A stretch of 64,000 nt of DNA. It comes from Oceanicola sp. 22II-s10i (GTDB lineage Bacteria > Pseudomonadota > Alphaproteobacteria > Rhodobacterales > Rhodobacteraceae). The translations under genes and the position numbers were made by a program. This document shows positions 61,581 to 64,000 of this stretch, one piece after another. The notes beneath the pieces are model-generated. The model ran no database searches. It worked only from the letters and a program-made list of their open reading frames with translations, and was not told the origin of the DNA. The DNA lies in NCBI RefSeq assembly GCF_002210105.1, contig NZ_AQQU01000005.1:62001-126000 (forward strand), read 5' to 3'. Position 1 is the first letter of the stretch, and every line of letters begins with the position of its first letter.

Positions 61581-63632
61581 TCATTCCTGGATGAACCACT
61601 GTGCCGGAAGGTACGGGAACGTCCGGTAGTATTCGTAGGACTGCGTCTTGAACTCGGTGAAGTTCTTCACGGCGTTGCGGTGATAGATCACGTTCGGCGC
61701 CTGCACCGTGCCGATGAACAGCACGTTCTCGGCCGTGGCCTTGGCTAGCTTCGCGCCCGCCGCCGCCTGCTCGTCCGACCCGGGCATCGCGCCCTGGAAC
61801 GCATCCGCATCCGCCATCATGGTCTTGACCCATTCCGGCGGCTCGACACCGCTTGCGCCGTTGCTGTCGACCCATTCGGCCCAGAGCATGCCCGTGCGGT
61901 GCGCGAAGTAGTTCTCGAACGGCGGAACGAACAGTTCCTTGTTGCCCATGATGATCGCGGTCGGCTGACCCTTTTCCCATGCGCCCACGTCGAGCTGGTT
62001 CGAGGACTGGGCCGAGCGGTATTCGTCCGGCGTCACTTCCTTGACCGTGGTCTGCACGCCCACGTCCGACCAGTATTGCGCGACCAGTTCGACGACTTCG
62101 CCGCCGATGCCCTGCGTGGCGAACTGGACGTTCAGCACGAACTTGGCGCCGCCCGGCAGTTCCCGGAACCCGTCGCCGTCAGTGTCCACCATGCCGATCC
62201 CGTCCAGCATCGCCTTGGCGCCGTCGGGGTCATATTCGGTGTACATCTTCTCGGTCTCGGGATCGACGAAGCTCGGCGTCGGCGAGAAGGCGATGAACTG
62301 CTTCGGCACGCCCTGGCCGAAGAAGGCCGTCTCGTTCAGCTCGTCCCGGTTGATGGCGACGGACATCGCCTTGCGGAACTCGACATTGCCGAACAGCTCG
62401 CGCTTGGCCATGTCCTCGCTCGTCACGTTGAAGCTGAAGGTCGGCATCGCGATGGTCGGCGCCAGCTGGACGGTGAAGTTCCCCTTCTCCTGGTTCTCCA
62501 GCAGGATCGGCGCGGCGGCCAGCGTCAGCGACTGGGACTTGTAGTCGACCTCGCCGTTCACGAGCTTGAGGATACGCACCTCGTTGTCGTTGGCATAGGT
62601 CTCGTCCTGGCGGCTGATGTAGGGCAGCTGCTGGCCGGTCGGGTCCACCATGAAGAAGTAGGGGTTGGCGACCAGCTTGCGGCCTTCCGTCGTCTCGGCC
62701 GTGTAGATGTGCGACTCGAGCGTCGGGTAGGTCGATTTCGGCAGGCAGTCGACCTGGTCCGGGTTCTTCAGCATCGGCGTCGGCGTGTCGGTCCAGTCCG
62801 AGTTGCCGTAATAGGCCGAGATCACCTCGAGCCCCGTGGCGAACCCGCATTCCGCCGCCAGCGTGTCGGCATCGGCGTTCAGATCCGGGTGGTATTCGCC
62901 GAGGAAATGCTTGGGCAGGAAGGGCTGCGCGTAGACGGTCGCGAAGCTGGCCAGCAGGCCGGGCTTGGGCGACGGCAGGTTGAAGACCACCGTCTCGTCA
63001 TCCGGCGTGTCGACGGTCATCGGCTTGTCGGCGACCAGCGCATAGCCCTTGGGCTTTTCGATGACTTTCGAGTCCAGCGCGATGTTGTCGTACCAGAACT
63101 TCACATCGGCCGAGGTGAACGGCGCGCCGTCGGACCATTTGTGGCCCTTGCGCAGCTTGAAGGTCAGCTGGGTGAAATCGTCGTTCCATTCCCAGGACTT
63201 CGCCACGTTCGGCACGATGGTCTGCAGGTCGTCGGCATAGCGCACGAGGTTGACGTGGCGCACCGACAGGAAGTCGGAGGTGCCCGCCTCGGTCGCGTTC
63301 GAGATCGCGCGCAGCGTGCCGCCATAGGTGCCGATCGCATCGTAGGGCACCACGACGAGCGGCTCTTCCGGCAGGCGCTCTTCGAGCGGCGGCAGGTCGG
63401 GGTTGCCCTTGATCTCGGCATTGAGGGTTTCGATTTCGGGGTTCGCGGAGAAGGTCATCTCGCAGCCCGCCGCCGCCTCGAAGGCGCTCAGGTCGTATTG
63501 CTGCGGGAAGTCTCCGGGGGCCACGCCGCCCATGTCCGCCATGGTGACGGGCTTGCATTCGGCCCATGCCGTCCCCGCCATCAGGCAGGTGGCGGCCGCC
63601 GAAAGCAGCAGCGTTCTGGTGTGTCTGGTCAT
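61581..63632 (-). CDS. peptide-type ABC transporter substrate-binding protein (family 5)
   Basis: This 683-residue periplasmic protein has the signal peptide RHTRTLLLSAAATCLMAGTAWA and then CKPVTMADMGGVAPGDFPQQ. The family-5 (DppA/OppA) fold shows LTFKLRKGHKWSDGAPFTSADVKFWYDN and later EFRKAMSVAINRDELNETAFFGQGVPK. It is longer than DppA (about 535), with large linkers near residues 50-110 and 300-380. It is the first gene of the operon with DppB, C, D and F-like parts. The ligand could be a peptide, a sugar oligomer or something else. Confidence 0.93.
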   Translation of the reverse strand: MTRHTRTLLLSAAATCLMAGTAWAECKPVTMADMGGVAPGDFPQQYDLSAFEAAAGCEMTFSANPEIETLNAEIKGNPDLPPLEERLPEEPLVVVPYDAIGTYGGTLRAISNATEAGTSDFLSVRHVNLVRYADDLQTIVPNVAKSWEWNDDFTQLTFKLRKGHKWSDGAPFTSADVKFWYDNIALDSKVIEKPKGYALVADKPMTVDTPDDETVVFNLPSPKPGLLASFATVYAQPFLPKHFLGEYHPDLNADADTLAAECGFATGLEVISAYYGNSDWTDTPTPMLKNPDQVDCLPKSTYPTLESHIYTAETTEGRKLVANPYFFMVDPTGQQLPYISRQDETYANDNEVRILKLVNGEVDYKSQSLTLAAAPILLENQEKGNFTVQLAPTIAMPTFSFNVTSEDMAKRELFGNVEFRKAMSVAINRDELNETAFFGQGVPKQFIAFSPTPSFVDPETEKMYTEYDPDGAKAMLDGIGMVDTDGDGFRELPGGAKFVLNVQFATQGIGGEVVELVAQYWSDVGVQTTVKEVTPDEYRSAQSSNQLDVGAWEKGQPTAIIMGNKELFVPPFENYFAHRTGMLWAEWVDSNGASGVEPPEWVKTMMADADAFQGAMPGSDEQAAAGAKLAKATAENVLFIGTVQAPNVIYHRNAVKNFTEFKTQSYEYYRTFPYLPAQWFIQE

Positions 63633-63877
63633 TCTTCGCTCCGTTCCTGTCGTAAACGGCCCGGCTCTACCCCGGCCTTGTTTATGGTTTTATGACACCA
63701 CCCGCGCCTCAAGCGGGATGTTGGACGGCGATCCGTTCGCGCGTCAAGCGCGCGCTTCGCAAATCGGCAGGCCGCCGGGGAAGCGATTATTGATTGGGCA
63801 GTCAAATTCCGGCGGCACTGGCGGAGCCCCCTGCCCGGCGCTAGGCTCCGCCCCGGAGCGAGGAGAGGACCCCGAGA

Positions 63878-64000
63878 ATGCAGCGCACGATCACCTACGA
63901 TTTCCGGGCGGTCAGCCGCCCCTGCCGGATCCACAGCGGCGAGAACGCGCTGGACCGGCTGGGCGAGGAACTCAAGCGCGCCGGCGTGTCCCGCGCGCTG
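63878..64000 (+). CDS. iron-containing alcohol dehydrogenase / maleylacetate reductase family, N-terminal fragment
   Basis: The start is clear (GAGGAGAGGAC upstream of ATG 63878) but the gene leaves the window after 41 codons. The visible part, with PCRIHSGENALDRLGEELKRAGVSRAL, has the Fe-ADH opening (I-x-x-G-x-xALxxLGxELxxxG-x-xRAL). The nucleotide loop GGGS and metal ligands are outside. It is divergent from the ABC operon, and could belong with it or be separate. Confidence 0.75.
   Translation, partial: MQRTITYDFRAVSRPCRIHSGENALDRLGEELKRAGVSRAL

Overview
The window reads as ordinary chromosome of a GC-rich alphaproteobacterium, most likely Rhodobacterales (Roseobacter/Rhodobacter type). 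The signs are a five-gene atpHAGDC operon without F0 genes, a CIRCE-controlled groESL operon, an FeS-type bacterial photolyase, a divergent gloB/methyltransferase pair, several families common in this order (DUF2161, DUF2125, TIGR01459 HAD, YcgN), and a hairpin-plus-ATATTTTC motif 3' of two genes. I do not assign a genus. I see no rRNA, tRNA, insertion sequence, prophage or CRISPR array.

Layout. 1-2.6 kb: small enzymes (GNAT, GFA, VOC, acyl-CoA dehydrogenase). 2.6-5.1 kb: a hairpin-rich spacer, groL, groS and their CIRCE/promoter. 5.2-20 kb: short operons of housekeeping and accessory enzymes, including a ZIP permease, Mn-dependent pyrophosphatase, an atypical SDR, MFS, ribF, ltaE, an isomerase/hydrolase pair, prs and an H-type lectin. 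20.4-25 kb: a TRAP transporter with two tandem substrate-binding paralogs, followed by an enoyl-CoA hydratase-like gene. 26.2-31 kb: F1-ATP synthase genes. 31.4-36.9 kb: a membrane-anchored RTX-like repeat protein, a methyltransferase, gloB and clpA. 37-41.5 kb: an M23 endopeptidase convergent with a MotA/MotB-like pair that carries a very long coiled coil. 41.5-47.2 kb: gamma-glutamylcyclotransferase, a DUF2125 protein, parE and a TadE/TadG pair. 47.3-52.5 kb: Ldh-family dehydrogenase, lolCD, photolyase and an SDR. 52.6-54.5 kb: a REP-like inverted repeat, then leuA with a leucine-rich leader peptide and two competing hairpins. 54.9-64 kb: a phosphonate monoester hydrolase-like sulfatase, a GNAT, a five-gene Dpp/Opp-type peptide ABC operon, and the start of an iron-containing alcohol dehydrogenase.

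The strongest observations beyond gene calling are: (1) an apparent leuA attenuator, with a 29-residue peptide holding six Leu among its last eleven codons, possibly on a leaderless transcript, and two mutually exclusive stems; (2) the MotA/MotB-like pair, which has the channel Asp and an OmpA domain but roughly 550 residues of coiled coil and no Zorya or flagellar partners; (3) intergenic repeat families shared between distant loci; (4) tandem TRAP binding proteins of identical length with the same CPxC cysteines. No complete new system such as a defence island is evident; most of the sequence is conserved core genome.
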